Assembly (NCBI GenBank): GCA_036426205.1
Contig: CM071570.1
Coordinates: forward strand, 147,328,527-147,392,526
DNA from: Ascaphus truei
Taxonomy: Eukaryota; Chordata; Amphibia; Anura; Ascaphidae
Direction of reading: 5' to 3'
Length of the DNA: 64,000 nt
The notes under the pieces were generated by a model. That model was given only the letters and a program-made list of their open reading frames with translations, did not search any database and was not told the origin of the DNA. Below, piece after piece: positions 48,880 to 61,135 of the stretch; the first letter of the stretch is position 1, and each line of letters begins with the position of its first letter. The position numbers and the translations under genes were made by a program.

Positions 48880-50275
48880 ATCAACCTCTGTGGTCATCAT
48901 CAATTTATATAATTTATATCATGATATTAAAACCAATGTAGGCAATGTACAGATGTACAGTAGCACAATTTAAACATATGTTAACACAGACAAAATGTTG
49001 TGCTACCTGGCGTCATTTAACACATTTTTTACATTGATGCGTTAAGGGCAATCATTTTGGCTACATCTATATATAAACTGAGTCATCTTCACTGTAATTA
49101 CATTTGCAATATACTAGCCCCCTTAGAAATACTTTTAGTAAATATCCATTTTTAAGTGGCTTGTATTCTTGGCATAAAAAATATGCTTATATTTTATAGG
49201 TAACCCCTTATTAATTGTACATTATGAATGTATAACTTTTAATGTAGCACTGTGTTTAATGTCAGCTGCACCATTTCATAATATTTTAAAAAGCCTTTTT
49301 GAATTTACAGATATTGCTACTGTCAATATGCTAATCATAACTGGGACTCTTGAATTTATGTATTTTTGCCTTGAGGGAGCTATCTGTTTTCCCATGCAAC
49401 ATGCATTGCTAAATCTATCCAGCTTGCAATATTGCTTGGAAATTAAAACACATGTCGTAAACAAAATGACTGAAGTAAATTTGGTGCCAAGGTTAATCTT
49501 CCAATTAGACATGTTACTAGAGAAATAGCTCTTGTGATGACGTGTCATTGTTAGGTATCAAAGATATATAAAATAAGGCCTCTGAGTCTGTCATTACTTT
49601 TGGAAGTTCAAAGAAACACTTTTTTTAAAAACTGTTTGATTAAAATAATAATATCCCCAATACTGTTTTTTTAATGATCTATTTAAAATAAAAAGTATAT
49701 AATGCCTATATGTTTTTTTAACTTATTAACCCATTCACTACCAAGGCAGTTTATTCGTTTATGGCTAAAGGAATTTGAAGATTTTTACAATAACATTGTT
49801 AAACAATGATTTGTGTGTTCGATTTGTGATTAAGCCTAGTAACCCATAAACCATTTATTTCAGACCAAACTTTTATCAACTGTTGGTGCCAAATGCCTAC
49901 TAGGTCACGTTACCTCATCAATTTCATTCATATAAATAGTATTGCAATTGTTTTAGTTTTTTTTAATTTATTTATAAAATGTTTTACCAGGAAATTATGT
50001 ATTTAGAGTTATCTCCCATTTTCCAGTATTTTCTGAGCATAGAGTTATGTAGACAAGATTTTGTAGACAGGGGTTATAAATTATATTTAGAGACATTTTA
50101 TGTACAGTTAGATACAATAAGTGTTATAAGCATATATAGCAGTTACAGACAAAAATAAAATGTGAGACAGCTGAAATTATAAAAAAAAACGTAGACTGTT
50201 GCAGATTTGAGAGTCTCTGGTAGATTGTTCCAGACGTGAGGTGCATGGTAAGTGAAGGAGGAGGGACTGGATTCT
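48880..50275. other. grik2 intron, nothing coding
   Basis: AT-rich. At 49955-50000 TTTATTTATAAAATGTTTTACCAGGAAAT is the complement of a frog LINE 3' tail (compare TTCTTGGTAAAACATTATAT at 35680), so a minus-strand LINE or SINE end lies here and continues to about 50470 with AGATAGCCTGGTAGCTTGCC-type sequence. No ORF of note. Confidence 0.5.
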
Positions 50276-50479
50276 TTGTTGTATTTTGGGATATGAATGG
50301 TCTTTGGAGTCAGAACTAAGATGATAAGTGATGCTCGTGGCAGGGGTGAGGAGCTTTTTCAGATAGCCTGGTAGCTTGCCCAGAAAGTATTTGAAGGCAA
50401 GACAGGAACAAGTTACCTTGCACCTGGACTTAAGGGACAGCCAATCTAGTTATTTTAGAATTTTGTAGTGTGTTGTAAT

Positions 50480-50946
50480 TGTCAGGGTCTAGCATGCAGT
50501 ACCCATGAACATCCACCGGGACTGCTGCTGCTCTGGCTTCCAGTCCCTGAAACCTGACACCTTTGCACCTGTCCCATGCCTCCAGCCAGACCTATATAAA
50601 CCTGATTTGCCTTTTTATACTGGTTCCTCCAGTACTTGCAAGGTTCCTGTATTTGCTGCTGCTGCTGCTGCTGCTGCTGCCATTGCTGCTCTTGCTATTG
50701 CTGTTGCCCTGTTCCTCAGTCCAAATCCTGTTAACGAGTTCCAGTCCTGTTCCTGTCTCCTAGTTGCCGACCTCTGCTTGTGACCCCAACCCCTCTATCA
50801 GCCGCCTACCTCTGTCCTCTGCTTGTGACCCCGACCACGCTCTCTGCCGCCTGCCTCCTGCCTCTGATCTCTGTCTGTGACTCTGACCATGCTCCCTGCT
50901 TTTCCTGCCACTCGGATCCACTCCAGCCGTAGATCAAACCTTGACA
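50480..50946 (+). repeat. 5' LTR of the Sushi-type element
   Basis: 467 bp, TGTCAGGG to CTTGACA. Contains TATATAA near 50592 and a (GCT)n run at 50656-50682. The sequence after it (AAATAAACAGGACC) is not a clear tRNA-complementary site. Confidence 0.85.
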
Positions 50947-50964
50947 AAATAAACAGGACCTACC

Positions 50965-51900
50965 ATGGATTCCGCCGGAACAGACTTGACCCAGGCTCAG
51001 CTGATTATTGACTTGCAACGTGCCATGGTTGGCTTCCAAGAACAACAAAGACATGTTTACAACAGTTTGGGTCACTTGGAAAACATGCTGCCTTCGCCGA
51101 AGCTGAAGTATGTGAACTGCATGCAGCTATAATCGCTGCGTCTGTTCAAAACACAGTGCCTGTAAAAACTGCGCCCCTTGTACCCCTTCCAGAAAGATTC
51201 GGGGGGGAAAAAACAATAATTTCGGGATTTCTTTAATCAATGCAGACTTCTGGTTAAGATACATCCCACCATCTATAATACCGATGAAGCCACGGTTGGA
51301 CTGATCATCACCCTGCTCAAAGATGAGACTCTTGCTTGGGTTTTCCTTATGTTAGAACAGGATAGCCCACTACTAAGGGATCTGGAAGGATTCATCGATG
51401 CCATGAGCCTGATTTTTGATGACCAAAACTGTGATGCGACCGCTGAGGCAACTTTAAACAACCTTCATCAAGGAAGACACTTGGCAGCTGAGTACGCCGC
51501 TGAGTTCCACAGATGGTTTACTGATAATGACTTTCGTCAGGCCTCTCTGAGCAAATTAAAGACAAACTGGCCCGGGGATGTCACCAGAGGACTTTGGGGA
51601 ATTTGTCCATTTGTGCATTCAAATTGATCAAAGGCTTACTGAGAGGAGATTAAAGCGGCAGGTGTTCATGCCAAACAACCCCGGGGGTTAGAGATGCTTC
51701 TAGCCCAAGACGTCCCAGGGAAACGGAGGTCAAGCCGATGCAAGCAAACACATAGTGATGACCTATCTCTCCTGAGAAAGGAACATACGTCGTTCAGAAG
51801 ACCTCTGTTTGTATTGCGGGAATGAGGGACTATCTCGCTGATTGCCCAAATAAGTCTAGGCAGTCCTCTTTTCAGAGCCCTAGGAGAAATGGGCTGCATG
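50965..51900 (+). pseudogene. Sushi-type gag
   Basis: Starts at ATG 50965 (MDSAGTDLTQAQLIIDLQRA). Frameshifts lead to the capsid: EATVGLIITLLKDETLAW, LEGFIDAMSLIFDDQN and LHQGRHLAAEYAAEFHRWFT (51265-51530), the pattern shared with PEG10/RTL proteins. A degraded zinc knuckle, CLYCGNEG with a stop where the His part should be, lies at 51806-51840. Gag packages element RNA. Not functional here. Confidence 0.88.
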
Positions 51901-51974
51901 CAATTTCCAAACTGTTCTCTCTGACTCTCAAAATAAAAGTAACCCTTCTCCTCTACATCCAGACCTCCTGGTCC

Positions 51975-52250
51975 CTTTTATAATGGAGGAGGGAACATGT
52001 CATTTTTCAACCACAGTAATGGTCGACTCAGGGGCGGGAAGGAATTTCATGGACATTGAATTTGCCAAGAACCATTCGGTACCATTTATGGCCAAGAAAT
52101 CGCCAGAAAGGATGGAAGTCATTGACGGTTCTCCTTTGAGCTCTAGACCTGTTACCCATGAAACAAGTTATATAACAGTAATTGTTGATGCCAATCATCA
52201 GGAGAAGATTCATTTAGCCTTATTCCTGCACCTTTGTTTCAGGTGATTCT
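51975..52250 (+). pseudogene. Sushi-type protease
   Basis: The frame from 51983 includes TTVMVDSGAGRNFMDIEFAK, with the D-S-G-A catalytic motif used by this family instead of D-T-G, then VPFMAKKSPERMEVIDGSPL. Just downstream ILGIPWLMIHNTLIDW (52240-52290) forms the C-terminal part (usually LG.PWL..HNP.IDW), with a frame change at about 52235. Confidence 0.85.
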
Positions 52251-52439
52251 GGGAATTCCATGGCTCATGATCCACAATACACTAATTGACTGGAAGACCA
52301 AGATACTCACTTTTCCCTCAGAGCATACTCAGAGTTTTTCGATGTGTGTGACAAGAAGAACGTGGATACGCTTCACCAACATTATTCCTACGACTGCCCC
52401 ATTAAACTACTACCGGGTACTGCCATTCCTTTTGGGAGA

Positions 52440-52941
52440 ATCTATTCCCTCTCAGAACCAGAATTGAAGGTTCTCAATGTCTACCTGAAGGAGAACCTGT
52501 CGAGGTGGTTCTTTTGACCCTCTACTTCCCAGCAGGGTACTGCTCTCTTCTTCGTGGGAAAGAAAGACGGTTCACTATGTCCCTGTATTGACTAACGGAA
52601 ACTAAATAAGATAATGGTGAAGAACGGGTATCCATTACCTCTGATTCCCAAACTTTTGGAAAGAATCCGGTAAGCCAAGATCTTTACCAAATTATAGGTG
52701 TAAATCTCTGAGGGGCGTATAATTTGGTCCGCATCCGACCAGGTGACGAGTGGAAGACAGCTTTCCGAACCATTATGGACACTATGAATACCTGGTGATG
52801 CCTTTTGGACTCTGTAATGCCCCTGCTACTTTCCAGCATTTAATCAATGATGTTCTCCGAGAGTTACTGGACCAATTCATAGTGACATACCTGGATGATA
52901 TCCTAGTCTTCTCAGATAACATCATGGATCACCAGAAACAT
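52440..52941 (+). pseudogene. Sushi-type RT, 5' part
   Basis: Frame pieces: RIYSLSEPELKVLN (52438-52475), RKLNKIMVKNGYPLPLIP (52595-52650) and [24 protein letters not shown], then [21 protein letters not shown] (52880-52941) with YLDD. The frame stops at the insertion of the foldback palindrome and resumes at 58536. Confidence 0.88.
52928..52941. repeat. target-site duplication of the foldback insertion (left)
   Basis: ATCACCAGAAACAT, repeated at 58522-58535. The coding sequence of RT (DHQKH) reads into it from the left and continues after the right copy. Confidence 0.8.
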
Positions 52942-53739
52942 AGTACACAAATAGACAGACAGAGCCCCTAATGATAGCACTCTATTCCGATGTGATATGG
53001 TGATTCTTTAAAATAACTTTATTAATTGACAATAACGTTAAAATATTGGGGTCTAAAACAACGATTAAATATACCAAGTGTTACTATCTCTAATGGATAA
53101 GTGTGTCCAGAAGAGTGTACATTGTTGGGTTAATGTCAGTTGGTGGAATAGCTTCACTGGGCCTAGTATTCCGCGTCTAGAGTGAACAGACTAGAGTACT
53201 TGTTGATTGTCAGCAGTTTGGGCCACACATGTAGTGCCCCAGTATTGAAATACTAGTTAGTGCTCTTTAGAGTGAGACCTATGCTATGCTGCTACGATGT
53301 TGCAGCTGAAAGCATATTAAAGATGTTGTATAGAACAGATCTTGGTCAAAGTGCACCCATTGATGTATTACTGTCACCTCCCTGTACAATTGGTGGTATA
53401 TTAGGATGGGTGTGTAGTGCTTAGTACATATACATCCCAAGTGTGTTGTGCCTGGGGTGTACTGAATACTAGTATTATGGGATATATTACTGGTTTGTAT
53501 AGTGGCACTGCTGTAACTCTGATCTAGATAGATACCAAGTTAATAGCTGAATACTGTTCCTTTTGGGGTATGTATATCGGTCAATTGACAGACCTGTCCC
53601 CATTTGGTACAGTGCTTTTCATGTGTGGTAGTATTCTGGCACTCCAGAGGTTAATTGCTGGTTAGGTTGCCGTTTTACTTAATGTATAATATACCCTATG
53701 AGCTTGACGCTGTGTCAGGGAAATAGCATTCAGGCAGCC

Positions 53740-53872
53740 TTTCAGCTGCAACATCGTAGCAGCATAGCATAGGTCTCACTCTAAAGAGCACTAACTAGTA
53801 TTTCAATACTGGGGCACTACATGTATGGCCCAAACTGCTGACAATCAACAAGTACTCTAGTCTGTTCACTCT
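53740..53872. other. misjoined fragment of the right palindrome arm
   Basis: TTTCAGCTGCAACATCGTAG to AGTCTGTTCACTCT equals 58065-58195 (right arm) but is joined on the left to the left arm at CAGGCAGCC and on the right to sequence upstream of the LTR. Such jumps between complementary arms are typical of assembly or read errors in palindromes. Confidence 0.8.
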
Positions 53873-56800
53873 TCACGGTGTTGTGCATTGTCATATTTTT
53901 GGGAATGACTGTCTTTGGAGTCGAACGAAGATGATAAGTGATGGTGGCAGGGGTGGTGAGGAGCTTTTCAGATAGCCTGGGTAGCTTGCCGAAAGTATTT
54001 GAAGGCAAGACAGAACAAGTTACCTTGCCACTGGACTAAGGGACACAGCCAATCTAATTATTGAATTTTTTAGTGTGTTGTAATTGTCAGGGTCTAGCAT
54101 GCAGTACCCATGAACATCCACCGGGACTGCTGCTGCTCTGGCTTCCAGTCCCTGAAACCTGACACCTTTGCACCTGTCCAATGCCTCCAGCCAGACCTAA
54201 TAAACCTATTTGCCTTTTTAAACTGGTTCCTCCGTAACTTGCAAGGTTCCTGTATTTGCTGCTGCTGCTGCTGCTGCTGCTGCCATTGCTGCTCTTGCTA
54301 TGTCTGTTGCCCTGTTCCTCTCAGTCAAATCCTGTTAACGAGTTCCAGTCCTGTTTCCTGTCTCTAGTTGCCGACCTCTGCTTGTGACCCCAACCCCTCT
54401 ATATCACCGCCTACCTCTGTCCTCTGCTTGTGACCCCGACCACGCTCTCTGCCGCCTGCCTCCTGCCTCTGATCTCTCTGTGACTCTGACCTGCTCCCTG
54501 CTTTTCCTGCCACTCGGATCCACTCCCAGCCGTAGATCAAACCTTGACAAATAAACAGGACCTACCATGATTCCGCCGAACAGACTTGACCCAGGCTCAG
54601 CTGATTATTGACTTGCAACGTGCCATGGTTGGCTTCCAAGACAACAAGACATGTTTACAAACAGTTTGGGTGGCACTTGGAAAACATGCTGCCTTCGCCG
54701 AAGCTGAAGTATGTGAACTGCATGCAGCTATAATCGCTGCGTCTGTTCAAAACAGTGCCTGTAAAAAACGGCGCCCTTGTAACCCCTTCCAGAAAGATTC
54801 GGGGAAAAAACAATAATTTCGGGATTCTTTAATCACAGACTTGCTGGTTAAATACATCCCACCATCTATAATACCGATGAAGCCACGGTTGGACTGATCA
54901 TCACCCTGCTCAAAGATTAGACTCTTGCGGGTTTTCTTATGTTAGAACAGGATAGCCCACTACTAAGGGATCTGGAAGGATTCATCATGCCATGACCTGA
55001 TTTTTTTATTACCAAAACTGTGAATGCGACCGCTGAGGGCAACTTTAAACACCTCTCAAGGAAGACACTTGGCAGCTGAGTAGTCCGCTGAGTTCCACAG
55101 ATGGTTACTGATAATTGACTTTGTCAGGCCTCTCTGAGCAAATTAAAGACAAACTGGCCCGGGGATGTCACCAGAGGACTTTGGGGAATTTGTCATTTGT
55201 GAGCTTCAAAATTGATCAAGGCTTACTGAGAGGAGATTAAGCGGCAGGTGTTCATGCCAAACAACCCCGGGGGTTAGAGATGCTTCTAGCCCAAGACGTC
55301 CCAGGAAAACGGAGGTCAAGCCATGCAAGCAAACACATAGTGATGACCTATTCTCTCTGAGAAAGGAACATAGTCGTTCAAAGACCTCTGTTGTATTGGC
55401 GGAATAGGGACTATCTCGCTGATGTCCAAATAAGTCTAGCAGTCCTTTCACGAGCCCAGGAGAAATGGCTGCATGCAATTTCCAAAACTGTTCTCTCTGA
55501 CTCTCAAATAAAAGTAACCCTTCCTCCTCTACATCCAGACCTCCTGGTCCCTTTTATAATGGAGGAGGGACATGTCATTTTTCAACCACAGTAATGGTTC
55601 GACTCAGGGGCGGGAAGGAATTTCATGGACATTGAATTGCCAAGAACCATTCGGTACCATTTATGGCCAAGAAATCGCCAGAAAGATGGAAGTCATTGAC
55701 GGTTCTCCTTTGAGCTCTAGACCTGTTACCCAATAACAGTTATATAACAGTAATTTTTGATGCCAATCATCAGGAAAGATTCATTTAGCCTATTCCTGCA
55801 CCTTGTTTCAGGTGATTCTGGGAATTCCATGGCCTCATGATCCACACTACACTAATTGACTGGAAGACCAAGATACTCACTTTTCCCTCAGGCATAACTC
55901 AGAGTTTTCGATGTGTGTGACAAGAGAACGTGATACCTTCACCAACATTATTCCTACGACTGCCCACATTAAACACTACCGGGTACTGCCATTCCTTTGG
56001 GAGAATCTATTCCCTCTCAGAACCAGAATTGAAGGTTCTCAATGGTCTACCTGAAGGAGAACCTGTCGAGGTGGTTCTTTGCCCTCTACTTTCCAGCAGT
56101 ACTGCTCTCTTTCGTGGGAAAGAAAACGGTTCACTATGTCCCTTTATTGACTAACGGAAACTAAATAAGATAATGGTGAAGAACGGGTATCCATTACCTC
56201 TGATTCCCAAACTTTTGGAAAAAGATCCGGTAAGCCAAGATCTTTACCATTATAGGTTGTAATCTCTGAGGGGCGTATAATTTTGGTCCGCATCCGACCA
56301 GGGTGACGATAGAAGACAGCTTCCAACGCATTAGGGACACTATGAATACCTGGTGATGCCTTTGGACTCTGTAATGCCCCTGCTACTTTCCAGCATTTAA
56401 TTCAATGATGTTCTCCGAGAGTTACTGGACCAATTCATAGTGACAATACCTGATATATCCTTGTCTTCTCAGATAACATCATGGGATCACCAGAACATAG
56501 TAACACAAATAGACAGACAGAGCCCCTAATGATAGCACTCTATTCCGATGTGTATGGGTGATTCTTTAAATAACTATTAATTGACAATAACGTTAAATAT
56601 TGGGGTCTAAACAACGATTAAATATACCAAGTGTACTATCTTAATGGATAAGTGTGTCCGAAGAGTGTACATTGTTGGGTTAATGTCCAGTGTTGGATAG
56701 TATAGTTCACTGCGCCCTAGTATCCTCGTATAGATGAACGACTAGAGTACTTGTTGATTGTCAGCAGTTTGGGCCACACAGTAGTGCCCCAGTATTGAAA

Positions 56801-57262
56801 TACTAGTTAGTGCTCTTTAGAGGAGAACCTATGCTATGCTGCTACGATGTTGCAGCTGAAAGCATATTAAGAGTTTATAGAACAGATCTTGGCAAGTGCA
56901 CCTATTGATGTATTACTGTCACCTCCTGTCAACTTGGTGGTAATTAGGATGGGTGTGTTGGCTTAGTACATATACATCCCAAGTGTGTTGTGCCTGGGTG
57001 TACTGAATACTAGTATTATGGATATATTACTGGTTTGTAATAGTGGCACTGCTGTAACTCTGATCTAGATAGATACCAAGTTAAAGCTGAGTACTGTTCC
57101 TTTTGGGGTATGTATATCGGTCATTGACAGACCTGTCCCAATTTGGTACAGTGCTCTTCATATGTGGTAGTATTCTGGCACTCCAGAGGTTAATTGCTGG
57201 TTAGGTTGCCGTTTTGCTTTATGATATTATACCCTATGAGCTTAACGCTGTGTCAGGGAAAT
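53873..57262 (+). repeat. false tandem copy of 50278-53740
   Basis: Repeats LTR flank, LTR (54085-54549), gag, protease, RT and left palindrome arm in the same order. Differences are mostly single-base deletions or insertions (for example ACCATGATTCCGCCGAAC against ACCATGGATTCCGCCGGAAC), giving more frame breaks than the first copy. The flank upstream of the LTR is included, which a genuine second insertion would not carry. Coding remnants here are duplicates and should not be counted as another element. Confidence 0.82.
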
Positions 57263-57289
57263 AGCATTCAGGCTGCCTTAGATACTAAT

Positions 57290-57620
57290 ATACAGTGTTC
57301 GCCAATATAGTGTTGCCTTAATGGTATGTGACTATTAATCCATTGGGACCCTAATAGTCCTGTACTGTGCACTGGTGGACCACGCTGACTCTCTCAGTCA
57401 CACTGAGTCAGTGTATGTGAACTCGGCTGCTCCGCGTGCACGTGGTCACGATAGGGCAAGCACGTTGACCACGTGCACGCGGAGGAGCCCGATTCACATA
57501 CACTGACTCAGTGTGTCTAGAGAGTCAGCGGGCTCCACAAAGCACAGTACAGGACTATTAGGGTCCCAATGGATCTATAGTCACATACGTACCATTAAAG
57601 GCAACAATATCTGGCGACAC
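57290..57620. repeat. GC-rich centre of the palindrome
   Basis: GGACTATTAGGGTCCCAATGG-type sequence and its complement (near 57336 and 57563) flank CTGACTC ... CACTGACTCAGTGT repeats and CCGCGTGCACGTGGTCA / TGACCACGTGCACGCGG, which pair across a short loop GATAGGGCAAGC. Contains CACGTG (E-box) palindromes. Confidence 0.8.
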
Positions 57621-58238
57621 ACTGTATTATTTAGCTATATAAGGCAGCCTGAATGCTTTCCCCTGAACACAGCGTTAAGCTCATAGGGTTAATATACATA
57701 AAGCAAAACAGCAACCTAACCAGCAATTAACCTCTGGAGTGCCAGAATACTACCACACATGAAGAGCACTGTAACCAATGGGGACAGGTCTGTCAATTGA
57801 CCGATATACATACCCAAAAGGAACAGTACTCAGCTTTAACTTGGTATCTATCTAGAGACAGAGTTACAGCAGTGCCACTATCAAACCTAATATACCCATA
57901 ATACTAGATTCAGTACACCCCAGGCACAACACACTGGGATGTATATGTACTAAGCACCACACACCATCCTAATATACCACCAATTGTACAGGGAGGTTAC
58001 GTAATACATCATAGGTGCACTTTGACCAAGATCTGTTCTATACAACATCTTTATCTTGCTTTCAGCTGCAACATCGTAGCAGCATAGCATAGGTCTCACT
58101 CTAAAGAGCACTAACTAGTATTTCAATACTGGGCACTACATGTGTTGGCCCAAACTGCTGACAATCAACAAGTATCTCAGTCTGTTCACTCTATACGAGG
58201 AATACTAGGGCCAGTGAACTATCCAAACACTGGACATT

Positions 58239-58253
58239 NNNNNNNNNNNNNNN
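58239..58253. other. assembly gap (15 N)
   Basis: Flanked by GGACATT and TTAACCC in the right palindrome arm. The complement of the left arm reads GACATTAACCC with nothing between, so the gap probably hides no sequence. Confidence 0.97.
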
Positions 58254-58535
58254 TTAACCCAACAATGTACACTCTTCTGGACACACTTATCCATTAGAGA
58301 CAGTAACACTTGGTATATTTAATCATTGTTTTAGACCCCAATATTTTAACGTTATTGTCAATTAATAAAGTTATTTTAAAGAATCACCATATCACATCGG
58401 AATAGAGTGCTATCATTAGGGGCTCTGTCTGTCTATTTGTGTACTAAGTTACATGCCCCTTGCAGCACCACTCCCCTAGCAATATATTCAAGCTGTAGCG
58501 GGGGTTCACCATAAGTTTCTAATCACCAGAAACAT

Positions 58536-59460
58536 GCCTGGATTGTCCTAGAGCGTCTCAGAAAGCAGAAATTGTACTTCTAATTCAAAAATGTGATTTT
58601 GAAAAGACCAGCATGCAATTTCTCGGTTATGTCATCTCCCCTGAGGGTTTGAGTATGGACCTAGTCAAGATACAACCATGCTAGAATGGCCAATTCCTCG
58701 AAATGAGAAGGACATTCAGAGATTTGTGGGTTTTGCTAACTTCTATGGACGTTTTATTAAAAATGTCTCTGGCACTATTGCCCGAATCACCAAACTCACA
58801 CAGAAAGAATTCTCCTTCAAATGGTCTCCTGAGGCGGATGCGGCATTTGAAAACTTGATGTCACTTTTCACATCTGCCCCTATCCTCATTCATCCGAATT
58901 CAGAACTACCATTTGTCATGGAAGTGGACGCATCCGACTCCACTGTTGGTGCATTCTTTCACAAAGAATTGCTCCTTCCAAGATGCTCCTTCATCCATGT
59001 GCTTTCTATTCGTACCAAATGTCAACAGCTGAAAGAAATTATGACATCGGAAACAAGGAACTTTTGTTGATTAAAGCCGCATTCTCAAAGTGGAGACATT
59101 TACTTGAGGGGGAATATCACCCGGTTACCTTCTTTATGGATCACAGGAACGTACACGTAGAATTAATTAGATTTCAAAAGAAACTGTCTGCGCGACAAGC
59201 CAGGTGGGCTCTATTCTTCGCAAGATTTCAGTTCCACATCTCTTACCGCCCGGCTCAAAGAATGGGAAGGCTTATGCCTTGTCACGGTTATTGCCTAATA
59301 CTTGTTCAGACAAAGAGCAGGAAGAAACTATTCTACCCAAGAAAAATGTTCTTGGTGTCACGTTTTCCACCTATATCCTCGCACGAATTAAAGGAGCCTA
59401 CTTGTAGGAGAACATGTGCAAAGGTACACAATGGAGACTGTTGTAAGGTGAAATTATAAG
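58536..59460 (+). pseudogene. Sushi-type RT end and RNase H
   Basis: Resumes after the palindrome: WIVLERLRK, FEKTSMQFLGYVISPEGLSMD, then 58678-59070 with MLEWPIPRNEKDIQRFVGFA, NFYGRFIKN (connection), FVMEVDASDSTVGAFF (first RNase H Asp). After a frameshift, AERNYDIGNKELLLIKAAF (Glu), HPVTFFMDHRN (Asp) and QARWALFFARFQFHISYRPG with the end KNGKAYALSR. Interrupted at 59442 by an LTR-like insertion. Confidence 0.9.
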
Positions 59461-60040
59461 AAGGCTTTATATTGCCTGTCACTTTAAACAGCAAAAAAAA
59501 TCAACATAAGCGAAATAGTGAGCCAACCACAAACCCCTATCTCTGCTTTGGAGACTATCTATACATGTAGCTCAGCCCTCTCTGACTGGGTTGGTTAGCT
59601 AAGCTATTTACCAGCCCCAAATCATGGAGACATTTATCAATACACAGACATAGATAATAGTCTTATACGAAAAAGTCTTATCTGTTAGCTGGGCTGCTGT
59701 AGGGGAAGCTTCTCTGCTCTCCTGGAACCGCACCCTTGTGTGCACAGAAAATGTCAGGCTCCAAGTTTAGAATCTTGTCCCCTTTGTCTTGTGGTCAGCT
59801 TGTCAGTCAAGACATCTGCCCTTCTTTGGTTCAACCCCATTGTGGACTAAGGAATCTTTGCTCTGTCTCCAAAGTTCAGCTCAGGTGTGAGCTAAGGAGT
59901 CTCACTTCCTGTCTCAAAAGACAGGCTTTTCTAAGCAATCTAATCAGGCAGGTGGTGTTAGTTAATTGCCTACCAGCAGTTAACCACCACACTGCTGGAT
60001 TACAGGCACATTTGTGAACAGGGATAAGTCCCCTGTTACA
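59442..60040. mobile_element. LTR-like insertion in the Sushi pol
   Basis: TGTAAGGTGAAATTATAAG to CCCTGTTACA, ~600 bp with no Gypsy coding similarity inside, sitting between RNase H and the integrase zinc domain. Ends TGTAA...TTACA are inverted like those of an LTR. An AATAAA lies at 60061 and a second TACA at 60081-60084, so the right limit may be 60084. No convincing target duplication was seen. Likely a solo LTR of a different family. Confidence 0.5.
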
Positions 60041-60084
60041 CTACTCAAACAACTTTTTTTAAATAAACCTCCGTGGAAGCTACA

Positions 60085-61130
60085 CTATTTCTATGTGATG
60101 GTCTGTGGAACTCTAAGGACCATCTGTTCGTCCCTAAGTAGGTAATATTAGAAGTTCTCCAATTAATACATGACTCCCGACCCGCTGGTCACCCAGGTGT
60201 CTTCAAGACACAGGAACTATTGTCACGCTCTTTTTGGTGGACCAAATTATCCCAATATGTTAAAGACTATGTCCTCTCCTGTGAGACCTGTGCTAGGACC
60301 AACACTCCTCGAGCATCCCCTGTGGGTTTGCTGCAGCCTCTTCTGATTCCTACTTGTCCTTGGGGGTCCATATAAATGGATTTTATTGTTGACCTACCCA
60401 GATTAACTGGACATGATACCATCCTTGTAGTAGTGGATCGACTTACAAAATTGGCTCACTTCATTGCTGCACAGAATCTCCTTTCAGCAGACCAGACCGC
60501 CAAGTTGATCTTGAAAGAGGTATTCCGTCTTCACAGGGCTCCAGATGAAATCTTATATGTGATAGAGGGGTGCAATTAACTTCAAGGTTTTGGAGGAAAT
60601 TTTGTTTCTCTCTAGAAATTTGTTTAAATTTATCATCTGGCTATCAGCCACAATCCAATGACCAGACCGAAAGGACCAATCAGACCTTGGAACAATTCTT
60701 AAGCTGTTTTGTTTGCCATCTCCAGGATGACTGGATAGATTTTCTACCTCTAGCTGAGTTTTCGTACAATAACGCACATCATTCCTCAACACAGAAGAGA
60801 ACTTTCTTCTCAAATTTTGGATTTCATCCAACTTTTATTCCTCATCTTCATCTTCGGTTCCCATTCCGGCAGTTACAGAGAAACTTGAGATGCTGCGAGA
60901 TATCCAGGAGACCTTCAAAGAGACTCTTCGTGCGGCTCAAGTACGATACAAAAAAGCAGCAGATCAACACGGTAGACCCTCTCCAAAGTTTCACGTTGGG
61001 AATAAAGTCTGGCTGTCAACCAGAAATCTACGATTTAAGGTTCCAACCATTAAATTGGGACAAAAATACATTGGGCCATTCAGCATTCCAGCACTGGTTA
61101 ATCCAGTGTCCTTTAGGTGAGAACTTCCAG
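60085..61130 (+). pseudogene. Sushi-type integrase
   Basis: Frame pieces: LFVPK, LIHDSRPAGHPGVFKTQELL with the His pair, SCETCARTNTPRASP (Cys pair), MDFIVDLPRLTGHDTILVVVDRLTKLAHFI (first catalytic Asp, 60376-60470), LKEVFRLHRAPDEI, a damaged SDRG site, SSGYQPQSNDQTERTNQTLEQFL (catalytic Glu), and FLPLAEFSYNNAHHSST. The C-terminal KVWLSTRNLRFKVPTIKLGQKYIGPF is near 61005-61085. Frameshifts near 60360, 60570 and 60870. Confidence 0.9.
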
Positions 61131-61135
61131 AGGCC

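Larger units (their letters stand above)
52942..58521. mobile_element. foldback (long-palindrome) insertion plus assembly duplication
   Basis: Left end AGTACACAAATAGACAGAC (first assembled copy 52942, second copy 56499). Right arm ends TCTATTTGTGTACT at 58445, complementary to it. The arms (~950 bp each, best seen as 56499-57440 and 57460-58445) meet at a GC-rich centre with GACTCAGTGTATGTGAA and TTCACATACACTGACTCAG. A 76 bp tail (58446-58521) has no counterpart on the left. No ORF in the arms. The true insertion should be ~2 kb; the extra ~3.6 kb is the false duplication listed separately. Confidence 0.8.

Noticed and set aside
54586..56160. A second Sushi-type gag-pol element
   Set aside because: It duplicates the first copy together with non-LTR flank and palindrome arm, with indel-type errors; treated as an assembly artefact.
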